Below, in pieces: positions 9,262 to 16,821 of a DNA stretch of 64,000 nt; the stretch's first letter is position 1, and every line of letters starts with the position of its first letter. Under the pieces are notes generated by a model. That model saw only the letters and a program-made list of their open reading frames with translations. It was not told where the DNA came from and made no database searches. The stretch covers positions 1,166,001 to 1,230,000 of the forward strand of contig NZ_AP024601.1 of assembly GCF_018326425.1 (NCBI RefSeq), in the 5' to 3' direction. A program made the position numbers and the translations under genes. The stretch comes from Polycladomyces abyssicola (GTDB lineage: Bacteria; Bacillota; Bacilli; Thermoactinomycetales; JIR-001).

Positions 9262-9283
9262 AAAAGCCCTCCGAACTGAGGGC
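9262..9283 (-). terminator. minus-strand terminator downstream of Imm1-like gene
   Basis: On the minus strand GCCCTCAGTTCGGAGGGC is followed by TTTTA. It sits about 55 bases past the corrected Imm1 stop and ahead of the DUF4241 gene. Confidence 0.8.
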
Positions 9284-9339
9284 ATACTTTATTTATCATG
9301 AACAATCATAGTATAGTTTCTATTTCTCTAAATCAAAGT

Positions 9340-9719
9340 TCAAACACAGTCCCAATGTAAATGTGGATTCAAGTTTCCTTCATTTTCATAAAAGTACTTA
9401 AAGGCAGCTACAACATCTTCTATCTTCACACACCAACGAGCCAATGAATATCGGGAGTTTGAATTGTAATTGTGTATTCCTTATCTTTTGGCTCTTCAGG
9501 ATTAATCAGACTGCAATTTTGGTCAGCAGATACATAACTGACCACATACCTTCTTTCCGCTTCGATTAGGTTTCCTCCTCCACACGTCATCATTGCTACG
9601 CCATTTATCTCAAATACAAAATTGTTGAATGATCTCCCGTCTAACTTTTCAATTGCATCGTTAATCTCTTCCCAAGTAGGATATTCTTCCTCCTCTAAGT
9701 CTGCGAAAAAATAACACAT
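9340..9719 (-). pseudogene. Imm1-family immunity gene with a late frameshift
   Basis: The first 97 residues match the Imm1 pattern: TWEEINDAIEKLDG, then FEINGVAMMTCGGGN, a strand RRYVVSYV and TIQTPDIHWL. That frame then stops (9426-9428). The next frame continues directly as CVKIEDVVAAFKYFYENEGN and ends HLHWDCV at 9340, which is the usual Imm1 C-terminal helix and Trp strand. The shift is near 9435. Imm1 proteins protect against several toxin types, notably deaminases and nucleases. AGGGG lies ahead of the ATG, overlapping the stop of a possible toxin tail. Confidence 0.7.
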
Positions 9720-9732
9720 TAGCTATTTCCCC

Positions 9733-9903
9733 TTATGGTTTTGAAGTATTTCCTGTAAATGAATTATATACATTATCGTATTTGGGTCTCGGGTATTGAA
9801 CATGCTTCATCACGCCATGAACGTTACATTTCCTCAAATTGATAGAAGGGATTTTTTGCAAAAAAACGAATGAACCTATGACCCGCACATAAACCTCATA
9901 GAA
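9733..9903 (-). pseudogene. possible toxin-tip remnant upstream of Imm1-like gene
   Basis: A minus-strand frame with no initiation signal reads EVYVRVIGSFVFLQKIPSI, LRKCNVHGVMKHVQYPRP and NVYNSFTGNTSKP, then stops (9733-9735) 13 bases before the Imm1 start. Its other end runs into the divergent dNTPase start region, so any toxin body is lost. I recognise no family. The call rests on its position and on the analogous relics before the other immunity genes. Confidence 0.35.
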
Positions 9904-9924
9904 ATGGACAAAGGGGGATTGGGG

Positions 9925-11220
9925 ATGTGGCTGTCTGATGCTCCCAATCGTTTGTACGGTTCAACGGATTGGGAACGGAGGTTTTCCCAACCGAAGCGCT
10001 CCGCTCGAGAACCGCGGGACGAGTTTGAAAGGGATTACGGTCGGATCGTACACAGTGCGGCCTTTCGGCGAATGCAATCCAAAACGCAGGTGATCGGGAC
10101 CGGGGTGAGCGATTTTCCCCGCACCCGGTTGACGCATTCGATGGAAGTGGCGCAGATCGCCCGTGGGATCGCCATCGCGCTCAACCAACACTCCCCCTTG
10201 TTGCAGCCGGACCGGAAGATTGACACCTCGCTGATTGAAGCGGCAGCACTGGCTCACGACTTGGGTCATCCCCCGTTTGGCCATCAGGGAGAGCGTGCGT
10301 TGGATGCCTGCATGCGGGAACACGGTGGTTTCGAAAGCAACGCTCATACATTTCGCCTCCTGACCCGGCTGGAAGGGAAGCCGCCGGAGGGGTTGAACGT
10401 GACCCGGGCGCTGCTGTTGTCCATTTTGAAATATCCCATTGTATACGATGATGCCTGCAATCCGCAGGCAACCTCCTTCCCGCCAAAAGCGGGCCTGTTT
10501 GTGGAAGATCGGGAGGCGTTCGAGTGGGTTCTGCGTCCGTTCAACGATGACGATCTCGCTCACTTCCTGCAAACGGAGCGTTCCGATAAGGATCGCCATG
10601 TACGAACGGTCAATCGGACGCTGGAATGCTCCATCATCGAAATCGCCGATGACATCGCCTATGCCACGCACGATTTGGAGGATGCGCTCAATTTGCGAAT
10701 GGTGGACGTGGAGCCGATCCGCCAACTGATCGAACGGGATCAATTGCATGAAGTCTACCCGGGATTGAAAAAAGCGGTGGATGTTCTGCGTGATCTCCGT
10801 CCCAGAGAAGATGATTTCAAATCGAAGTTGAAGCATATGTTTGCCTACTTGATCGATGCGTTCGTCCGCAACGTCCAACTGCGGCAGGTACCGGACGTCA
10901 CATCCGATCGCTTGCGATGGACCGCTGATCTGCCCGACGAATTACGGAGATTGTGTGCCGACCTCAAAACGCTCGTCAAAAACGAAGTGATTGAATCCGA
11001 CACCGTGCAGACGGTGGAATGGAAAGGACAATACATCGTTCGTAAACTGTTTGAGGCATTTTTGCAGGAGCCCAAACTGCTGCCCAAAAAGGACCGCCAA
11101 CTGGCCGAAGAAGGGAATAGGGAACGCGTCGTTTGTGATCACATCGCGGGTATGACCGATTCCTACGCGTGGAAGACCTATGCCAAATTGTATGGGATCA
11201 GTCAGCGCTTTTTTGACTGA
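9925..11220 (+). CDS. HD-domain deoxyguanosinetriphosphate triphosphohydrolase-like protein
   Basis: This 431-residue protein has the dGTPase layout: the N-terminal motif FERDYGRIVHSAAFRRMQSKTQV, His71 of TRLTHSMEVAQIAR, then the metal-binding HDLGHPPFGH (111-120). Further catalytic acidic residues follow in IIEIADDIAYATHDLEDA. The family cleaves dNTPs to nucleoside and tripolyphosphate, trimming dNTP pools; some members also restrict phage. ATG 9925 was chosen over ATG 9904 because GGGGG lies just upstream of it. It borders the toxin/immunity island but reads as a conserved chromosomal gene with host-like composition. A terminator follows immediately. Confidence 0.85.
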   Translation: MWLSDAPNRLYGSTDWERRFSQPKRSAREPRDEFERDYGRIVHSAAFRRMQSKTQVIGTGVSDFPRTRLTHSMEVAQIARGIAIALNQHSPLLQPDRKIDTSLIEAAALAHDLGHPPFGHQGERALDACMREHGGFESNAHTFRLLTRLEGKPPEGLNVTRALLLSILKYPIVYDDACNPQATSFPPKAGLFVEDREAFEWVLRPFNDDDLAHFLQTERSDKDRHVRTVNRTLECSIIEIADDIAYATHDLEDALNLRMVDVEPIRQLIERDQLHEVYPGLKKAVDVLRDLRPREDDFKSKLKHMFAYLIDAFVRNVQLRQVPDVTSDRLRWTADLPDELRRLCADLKTLVKNEVIESDTVQTVEWKGQYIVRKLFEAFLQEPKLLPKKDRQLAEEGNRERVVCDHIAGMTDSYAWKTYAKLYGISQRFFD

Positions 11221-11222
11221 AT

Positions 11223-11244
11223 GGCCCCTCGTCGGGGCTTTTGT
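11223..11244 (+). terminator. terminator after the dNTPase gene
   Basis: GCCCC-tcgt-CGGGGC followed by TTTTGTTTT lies three bases after the stop codon. Confidence 0.85.
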
Positions 11245-11307
11245 TTTGCGGATCGCGTTTGATTGGAAGGATATAAATGATGGCATGAGTGTCGGAGGTG
11301 AAATGCA

Positions 11308-11805
11308 TTGTACCAGCGTTTTGCATTGATCTTGACGGTTGGTCTGTTGACGGCAGCCGTTGGTGTTTGGACGGTGACACAGTGGCAGGGAAAAACGGTG
11401 AACGGCGATACCTGGATTTTGCAGGGCACGTTGAGATTCTTGGACTTGGAAGGCGGTTGCTGGGTGCTGGAGGATGACACAGGGAAACGATTTCAGCTGG
11501 TAGGATTGCCCCCTTCGCTGTTGCAAAACGGTGTTCGTTTGCGACTGGAAGTGAAAAAAGCGGAGCGCATGATGGGGAAATGTCAGACAGGGGAATTTGT
11601 CCGTGTGTTGCGCGTGCTTCAGGTTCAGCGTCCCAAAACTCAACTGTCACGGACAAAAATCGACGGCGAAATCTCCCTCATTTCACCCGTGGGAGAAGTG
11701 GGGAGAATGTGGTACAATCGTCTTAAATCACTTTTCGATCCGGCAAAAGCCGTTCATGAATACCATATCGACAGAATCTGGAGGATGGCAAGAAAAAACA
11801 GATAG
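11308..11805 (+). CDS. membrane-anchored hypothetical protein with OB-like domain
   Basis: The TTG start has GGAGGTG about eight bases upstream. The 165-residue product begins with one hydrophobic segment (about 4-22, LILTVGLLTAAVGVWTV), which could be an uncleaved anchor or a signal peptide. It is followed by a beta-rich stretch (LQGTLRFLDLEGGCWVL, DDTGKRFQLVGLP, GVRLRLEVKKAE, VLRVLQV). This resembles the small OB-type domains that read as EGGCW...G..Y.L in Gram-positive secreted proteins. A charged, partly helical tail follows. There is no catalytic motif and no function can be assigned. Confidence 0.6.
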   Translation: MYQRFALILTVGLLTAAVGVWTVTQWQGKTVNGDTWILQGTLRFLDLEGGCWVLEDDTGKRFQLVGLPPSLLQNGVRLRLEVKKAERMMGKCQTGEFVRVLRVLQVQRPKTQLSRTKIDGEISLISPVGEVGRMWYNRLKSLFDPAKAVHEYHIDRIWRMARKNR

Positions 11806-11910
11806 AATCCAAAAATATCTGAAAAATGTTCGGGTATCAGACAAATTCCCTGGATCACTGAAAATGACAGCAAAGCTTGTCGGATTCTTGATTGTGGGGG
11901 GGAGGAGAAA

Positions 11911-12273
11911 ATGGATACCCAGCGGGAGACCCGGCCGCAGGAATTGAGAGACATTTTACCCTTTATCGACAGAAGTGTGCGGGAGCTACGCCGGTTTGAG
12001 CCAGGACAGGATCCCGCACCGATCCGGTTGTTGCTGGAGAGGGTCCAGCAAGTGCAGGAAACCCTGCACCGACGGAATTTAACCAAACGCTACCCCCAGT
12101 TGCACGAAGTGGTTTGCTTCCTTTACTTATGTTGCTTCAGCGTCGTTCAACTTGGCGGTGAGTCGTTTCACACTTACCGGGAGGAAGTGAAATTGCGCTA
12201 CAAGGGATTGCTGCGGAGCCTCTACTTTTTCCGTCGCCCGCGCGTCACGAAGAAATGTATGAACCAATACTGA
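11911..12273 (+). CDS. hypothetical protein, unknown family
   Basis: The ATG is preceded by a very strong GGGGGGAGGAG site. The 120 residues are mostly predicted helix and rich in Arg, Glu and Gln (ELRDILPFIDRSVRELRRF, then LLLERVQQVQETLHRRN). A hydrophobic stretch follows (VVCFLYLCCFSVVQLGG) and a basic C-terminus. The middle could be one membrane segment or a buried helix. No family is recognised. The good ribosome binding site and uniform codon use support a real gene; a weak hairpin (CCAC...GTGG followed by TTTTTG) ends the unit near 12305. Confidence 0.55.
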   Translation: MDTQRETRPQELRDILPFIDRSVRELRRFEPGQDPAPIRLLLERVQQVQETLHRRNLTKRYPQLHEVVCFLYLCCFSVVQLGGESFHTYREEVKLRYKGLLRSLYFFRRPRVTKKCMNQY

Positions 12274-12334
12274 ACATCCACCATGGTCAATGGCCGTGGT
12301 TTTTGTTTGAATGGAGAAAAAGGGGGAACAAAGG

Positions 12335-13147
12335 ATGCGCATTTCATTGGTACAAATGGATATCGCGTGGGGAGACCCGAAAATAAATCGGCAACGGGCG
12401 GAAGATTGGATTCGTCGGGCGGCGGAACGGGAGCAGGCAGACGTGGTCGTACTGCCAGAGATGTGGAACACGGGTTATGCGTTGGACCGTTTGGAAGATT
12501 GTGCTGATCAGGGCGAGCTGGTGGAATGGATGGCATCGACCGCAGCGCGATACCGCGTTCATTTGGTGGGAGGATCCATCGCCGAAAAAAAAGCGAACCA
12601 TTTTTGGAACACCGCTTATATTTTCGACCGGGATGGCAAACAAGTGGCCCGGTATTCCAAAGTGCATTTGTTCCGGTTGATGGATGAGGAAAAATATTTG
12701 CATGCGGGGGATCAACGGGTTTCATTCTCCCTTGAATCACATCGGGCGGGCGTGATGATTTGCTATGACATTCGTTTTCCCGAGTTGGCACGCTCCCTGG
12801 CGTTGGACGGAGCGGAGATCTTGTTCGTTCCTGCCGAGTGGCCGCTTCCGCGCCTGACACATTGGCGGCTGTTGAACCAGGCGCGTGCCGTGGAGAACCA
12901 GTTGTACCTCGTAGCGTGCAACCGGGTGGGCGTCGGTGGTCGGGATGTGTTCGGCGGGCACTCCATGGTGGTCGATCCCTGGGGAGAAATCCTGGTGGAA
13001 GGCGGCGAAGAGGAAGAGTTGCTGACGGTGGAGATTGATCTCGCTGAAGTGGCGCGCATCCGGAGAAAGATTCCGGTGTTTGAAGATCGTATGCCAGACG
13101 TGTACCGGAGCTTGGGGAGAGATCGGGACGGTAATAAAGAATCCTGA
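12335..13147 (+). CDS. carbon-nitrogen hydrolase, omega-amidase-like
   Basis: This 270-residue nitrilase-superfamily enzyme has the Glu-Lys-Cys triad in context: VVLPEMWNTGY (Glu42), ARYSKVHLF (Lys109) and VMICYDIRFPE (Cys143). The branch with EMWNTGY and CYDIRFPE includes omega-amidases (YafV, MtnU, NIT2), which deaminate alpha-ketoglutaramate or alpha-ketosuccinamate left by glutamine or asparagine transaminases. ATG 12335 follows an AAAGG site; an ATG 24 bases upstream has none. No methionine-salvage genes lie beside it, so the precise physiological substrate is not shown. Confidence 0.8.
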   Translation: MRISLVQMDIAWGDPKINRQRAEDWIRRAAEREQADVVVLPEMWNTGYALDRLEDCADQGELVEWMASTAARYRVHLVGGSIAEKKANHFWNTAYIFDRDGKQVARYSKVHLFRLMDEEKYLHAGDQRVSFSLESHRAGVMICYDIRFPELARSLALDGAEILFVPAEWPLPRLTHWRLLNQARAVENQLYLVACNRVGVGGRDVFGGHSMVVDPWGEILVEGGEEEELLTVEIDLAEVARIRRKIPVFEDRMPDVYRSLGRDRDGNKES

Positions 13148-13184
13148 CCGACCCATGTCGGGACAAGCGGTATGGGTATCCGGG

Positions 13185-13270
13185 TAGGGCGTGTCTGGTT
13201 ATTCCGGAAGGGGACAATGTTTACTCAGGAGAGCGACTGACCAATCCCTGACGAGAGAAGACCCGGAAGT
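13185..13270 (+). repeat. dispersed repeat, left-end copy
   Basis: AGGGCGTGTCTGGTTATTCC starts the copy. A recognisable AGGAGAGCGAC and CCTGACGAGAGAAGACCC follow. These match the copy at 36994 (GGGCGTGTCTAGTAATTCCG ... GGTGAGCGAC ... CGAACGAGCGAAGAACC) at most positions, then similarity fades. The 306-base gap holding it has no gene other than the tcyA promoter. Confidence 0.55.
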
Positions 13271-13363
13271 GCAGGAATGGAATCGCGCCAGACAACGCTA
13301 CTTTCAGGCCGGTGAAGAGGGATCTTTCGGCGTTTGACCAGATGGATCGTGGCTATCCTATTA

Positions 13364-13392
13364 TTGACAGAACGGGGTTCATTCTGTATGAT
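13364..13392 (+). promoter_or_regulatory. sigma-A promoter of the tcy-like operon
   Basis: TTGACA, a 17-base spacer and TATGAT form a near-consensus vegetative promoter about 60 bases ahead of the substrate-binding protein start. No T-box, S-box or clear operator was recognised in the short leader. Confidence 0.75.
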
Positions 13393-13453
13393 GATCGTGT
13401 CCTTAACCGTAAATACCTACCTGTCAACTAGGTTTTGAGGGAGCGATCGGAAA

Positions 13454-14254
13454 ATGAAACGTTGGAGCTTGATCCTGATCACGGTATTATCGATGATCTT
13501 GCTTGCCGCGTGCGGCCAAGTGAAGATCGTCGATCAATCTTCAAGCACGGATCATCTGTTGGATCAAATCAAAAAGCGGGGCACGATCCGCTTTGGAACC
13601 GAAGGAACCTACAAACCTTTCAGCTATCATGATGAAAAAACGAAACAACTGGTCGGTTTTGATATCGACGTGGCCAAGGAAGTGGCCAAACGCTTGGGGG
13701 TAAAGGCACAGTTCGTGGAAGGTCCCTGGGACACGTTGCTCAGCAGTCTCAGTGTGGGTCGCTTCGACTCGGTGGCCAACCAGGTCGGGGTCAAGCCGGA
13801 GCGGATGAAAAAATTCGACTTCTCCAAGCCGTACACCGTGTCCTATGCAGTGTTGGTGGTGCACAAGGATAACAAGGACATTCACGGACTGGCAGATATT
13901 AAAGGAAAGCGTGCCGGTCAAACTCCGACCAGCAACTACGGACAGATGGCCCAAAAAGCGGGTGCCAATCTCGTATCTTATGAAGATATGATGACCGCGA
14001 TGCGGGATGTGGCCGCCAAGCGGGTGGATGTGAGCATCAACGACCGACTGGCCGTGGCTGAAATGATGAAGACGGTCAAGCTGCCGGTCAAAGTGATTCC
14101 GATCCCGGCTGAGAAAGGGATTTCCGCTTTCCCGGTGCCGAAGGGGAATAAAGACCTGGTGGCGGCGATCAACCGCGCATTGGACGATATGCGTAAGGAC
14201 GGAACGTTGGCGAAGATATCGGAGAAATGGTTTGGTCAGGACATCACGAAGTGA
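13454..14254 (+). CDS. tcyA: amino-acid (cystine-type) ABC transporter substrate-binding lipoprotein
   Basis: The product has a lipoprotein signal with lipobox LAAC (Cys20) and about 245 residues of the family 3 solute-binding fold. It begins RGTIRFGTEGTYKPFSYHD, followed by GFDIDVAKEVAKRLGV and the ligand-site SLSVGRFDSVANQV. The C-terminus is ALDDMRKDGTLAKISEKWFG. The overall pattern closely follows FliY/TcyA cystine receptors. It would be tethered on the outer membrane face and deliver substrate to the permease and ATPase encoded next. A hairpin directly after the stop probably reduces downstream expression, giving more receptor than permease. Specificity for cystine rather than another polar amino acid is inferred. 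Confidence 0.8.
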   Translation: MKRWSLILITVLSMILLAACGQVKIVDQSSSTDHLLDQIKKRGTIRFGTEGTYKPFSYHDEKTKQLVGFDIDVAKEVAKRLGVKAQFVEGPWDTLLSSLSVGRFDSVANQVGVKPERMKKFDFSKPYTVSYAVLVVHKDNKDIHGLADIKGKRAGQTPTSNYGQMAQKAGANLVSYEDMMTAMRDVAAKRVDVSINDRLAVAEMMKTVKLPVKVIPIPAEKGISAFPVPKGNKDLVAAINRALDDMRKDGTLAKISEKWFGQDITK

Positions 14255-14260
14255 GGAAGG

Positions 14261-14291
14261 GGCGGCTCATTGATCGGAGCCGCTTTCTCCT
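14261..14291 (+). terminator. intra-operon hairpin between tcyA and tcyB
   Basis: GCGGCTC-attgatcg-GAGCCGC followed by TTTCTCC lies seven bases after the receptor stop. It probably attenuates rather than fully stops transcription, since the permease and ATPase have no obvious promoter of their own in the remnant-filled gap. Confidence 0.7.
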
Positions 14292-14317
14292 TTGAACGGA
14301 CACCTATGGGGTATCTG

Positions 14318-14455
14318 GTGAATACTGCCCACATGGCTTTCCCGGCTCGCTCCATCTGCGTCCTCCAAGGAAGCAGATCATGGCCGTTTCATCCCGGTGA
14401 GCAAAGGACGCGGGGAAAGTACGCTTTGCTCAGAATGACCAGGACACACCCTTAA
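14318..14455 (-). repeat. dispersed repeat copy inside the tcy operon
   Basis: Read on the minus strand it starts AAGGGTGTGTCCTGGTCATT and contains GAGCAAAGCGTACTTTCCCC. It then has CATGATCTGCTTCCTTGGAG and GGACGCAGATGGAGCGAGCC. The last block matches the 36994 copy closely (CATGATCTGCTTCCTTGCAG ... CACAGGTGGAACGGGTCGGG), and the middle block matches the 43583 copy. It lies between the receptor and permease genes, so it was inserted or kept without destroying either. Confidence 0.7.
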
Positions 14456-14492
14456 TATTGTCAGATGAAGCAACCGGAAAGGTGGGACAACC

Positions 14493-15185
14493 GTGAGCGG
14501 ATGGTGGGAACACATCCACTGGGAAAACATCTTTGATGTCCAATCGGCGATTGAATCGACACCGTTTGTATTGAAAGGGATCACATACACCATTTCGATC
14601 AGTTTCGTCACCATGGCGATTGGATTGGTCTTGGGACTCATCACCGCAATGGCCCGCATGTCGGACAATGCTCTGCTCAGATGGCCTGCCCGTGCCTACA
14701 TCTCGGTGATCCGAGGCACACCGCTGTTGGTACAGCTGCTCATTTTGTATGTCGGTTTGCCGGTGATCGGGATTTCCCTCACTGCGATCGCCGCCGGGGT
14801 GATTGGCTTATCACTCAACGTGGGAGGATATTCGGCGGAAACGATTCGCGGCGCCATTCTCTCGATTCCCAAAGGGCAATGGGAGGCGGCGCAATCGCTC
14901 AATATGACGTATTGGCAAACAATGCGGCGCATCATCATCCCGCAGGCAACGCGCGTAGCCTTGCCGTCGCTGGCCAATACATTTCTCAGTTTGGTTAAAG
15001 ACACGTCGCTTTTATCCGTCGTCACCGTGCCGGAGATGATGTATCAGGCGAAAATCGTCGGCGGCCAGACCTATGATTACATGACCGCCTATATTCTGGT
15101 GGCTATCATTTATTGGATCATTTGTACGGTACTCAACGTGTTGCAGGATTGGCTCGAAAAACGGTACAGCCGTTTTGCGGCGTGA
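14493..15185 (+). CDS. tcyB: amino-acid ABC transporter permease (cystine-type)
   Basis: The 230-residue inner-membrane protein starts at GTG behind GGTGGGAC. It has about five membrane helices and the HisM/GltK-type permease pattern: [20 protein letters not shown], then [22 protein letters not shown]. The EAA loop reads [21 protein letters not shown], where it docks on the ATPase. It is separated from the ATPase gene by only 14 bases. It forms the channel of the predicted cystine or polar amino-acid importer with the neighbouring receptor and ATPase. Confidence 0.85.
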   Translation: MSGWWEHIHWENIFDVQSAIESTPFVLKGITYTISISFVTMAIGLVLGLITAMARMSDNALLRWPARAYISVIRGTPLLVQLLILYVGLPVIGISLTAIAAGVIGLSLNVGGYSAETIRGAILSIPKGQWEAAQSLNMTYWQTMRRIIIPQATRVALPSLANTFLSLVKDTSLLSVVTVPEMMYQAKIVGGQTYDYMTAYILVAIIYWIICTVLNVLQDWLEKRYSRFAA

Positions 15186-15199
15186 GAGGAGGGGCGAAC

Positions 15200-15952
15200 A
15201 TGATTCGCATTCGTGGTTTGCGAAAAAGATTCGGAGAAACAGAAGTGCTGCGTGGAATCGATCTGGATGTGAATGAAGGAGAAGTCGTCTGCGTGATCGG
15301 CCCGAGCGGATCGGGAAAATCAACGTTGCTCCGGTGCATCAATCTGTTGGAAACACCCACCGCCGGAACGCTCGCAGTCGCCGGTACGGAACTGTCGTTC
15401 GGACAGGGAAAAGTGAAGGAAAAGGATGTTCGCACCCTGCGCAGCAAAACGGGGATGGTTTTTCAAAGCTTCAACCTGTTTCCTCACAAAACAGTGCTGG
15501 AAAATGTGATCGAAGGCCCGGTTGTGGTAAAAAAAGCGGACAAACGCGCTGCCACCGAGAAAGCGGAAGAGCTGCTGAAAAAAGTGGGGTTGTTGGAGAA
15601 ACGGGACGAATACCCGACGCGTCTCTCCGGTGGACAACAGCAACGGGTGGCGATTGCCAGAGCGTTGGCGATGGAACCGGAAGTGCTGTTGTTCGATGAG
15701 CCCACCTCCGCCCTCGATCCCGAACTGGTGGGCGAAGTGCTGAAAACGATGAAGGAACTGGCCCAGGAAAATCAGACGATGGTCATCGTCACCCACGAGA
15801 TGAATTTCGCCAAGAACGTGGCCGACCGGGTGCTGTTCATGGACGCCGGCCAAATCGTGGAGCAAGGTACGCCGCAGGAGCTGTTCACCGAACCGAAAGA
15901 GGAACGGACCCGGCAGTTTCTGGCCAAAATGTTGGCGGACCCGACGGCGTGA
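15200..15952 (+). CDS. tcyC: amino-acid ABC transporter ATP-binding protein
   Basis: The 250-residue ATPase has Walker A GPSGSGKS (34-41), the Q-loop in [17 protein letters not shown], signature [15 protein letters not shown], Walker [14 protein letters not shown] and the switch His in [11 protein letters not shown]. This is the polar amino-acid uptake (GlnQ/TcyC) type. The start at [12 protein letters not shown] follows GAGGAGGGG; an earlier in-frame ATG inside tcyB lacks a site. A terminator ends the operon just after. Confidence 0.88.
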   Translation: MIRIRGLRKRFGETEVLRGIDLDVNEGEVVCVIGPSGSGKSTLLRCINLLETPTAGTLAVAGTELSFGQGKVKEKDVRTLRSKTGMVFQSFNLFPHKTVLENVIEGPVVVKKADKRAATEKAEELLKKVGLLEKRDEYPTRLSGGQQQRVAIARALAMEPEVLLFDEPTSALDPELVGEVLKTMKELAQENQTMVIVTHEMNFAKNVADRVLFMDAGQIVEQGTPQELFTEPKEERTRQFLAKMLADPTA

Positions 15953-15972
15953 TGATGTTTGCCCAGTGCTTT

Positions 15973-15998
15973 AGCCCTGTCAACGCGACAGGGCTTTC
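15973..15998 (+). terminator. terminator after tcyC
   Basis: AGCCCTGTC-aacgc-GACAGGGCT followed by TTCTTC lies between the convergent tcyC and yqhG genes. Confidence 0.85.
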
Positions 15999-15999
15999 T

Positions 16000-16821
16000 T
16001 CATGAATTACCCGTTCCCCCGTCCAGATAAAACAACCCCGCATTCACCACCGACACTTCCACGCGCGGGTGGTACTGCCACACCGCCTCGCCAATTCGTT
16101 GTTTCTTTTCCGCCCGGGTTTCGTCACTGAGGCGCAGATGATCCGGGTAGTAGAGGTCCAGCTGGTTCAGTTCCTGTTCCAGTTGTTCGTAGGCTTCATA
16201 GGCCCAGGTGCGATCCTGTTCTTCGATGTGCTTTTGCAGGTTGAATTCCAGTTCACCCACGCCTTCGGCGATACCTAGTTGCGGTTGGATGATGTGCCGA
16301 TTGGCGGGTAGTTTGGACGACCATTGTTTGTGTTGGAGACGATCGTAAAATGAGGTCACCACTTCTCCGCTGTGCAGATTGATGCCCAGGTCGACGATCT
16401 CGTCCTTCTTCCGGTCGCAGACATAGGAAACGAGAAAGTTGACGCCCAACCACGGTACATACGGCCGGGAGAGCAACGGATGCGGGGCGGTGGTGGATGG
16501 TGATTCGAACAGCCGAACGAAACGCCCCCGTTTTTGAGCGGATTCCAACAGCAGGGCGAAGCGGGGCGAACCGAAGTTCATCAGTTCACCGCTCAAGTCT
16601 GGCGGAGCCGCTTCCGGGTCGAAGATCAGCGTGAGGATGGCAGGATTGGCGGGTAGGCCCATCCGCTCCACGTACATCCAGTAAAACGGGCGGTTCATGA
16701 TGTCCTTGTCCGCCTCTACCGTCAGTTGCACCTGCAGATGAGCCGGACTTTTTTCGATGATGCTGCATTTTTGGGACAAAAAGTAGCGTTCAGTGAAGTT
16801 GCGCACTTGTTGTGGATTCAT
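16000..16821 (-). CDS. yqhG: YqhG family protein
   Basis: The 273-residue protein starts MNPQQVRNFTERYF and matches Bacillus YqhG in content and neighbourhood: next to the SNF2 helicase yqhH and near gcvT. Visible features are PFYWMYVERMG, the mid-protein NFLVSYVCDRKKDEIVDLGINLHSGE and an acidic/aromatic helix WAYEAYEQLEQELNQLDLYYP. The function is unknown in the family; the constant link with YqhH suggests the two act together. Its start lies inside the helicase gene (32-base overlap). Confidence 0.85.
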   Translation of the reverse strand: MNPQQVRNFTERYFLSQKCSIIEKSPAHLQVQLTVEADKDIMNRPFYWMYVERMGLPANPAILTLIFDPEAAPPDLSGELMNFGSPRFALLLESAQKRGRFVRLFESPSTTAPHPLLSRPYVPWLGVNFLVSYVCDRKKDEIVDLGINLHSGEVVTSFYDRLQHKQWSSKLPANRHIIQPQLGIAEGVGELEFNLQKHIEEQDRTWAYEAYEQLEQELNQLDLYYPDHLRLSDETRAEKKQRIGEAVWQYHPRVEVSVVNAGLFYLDGGTGNS

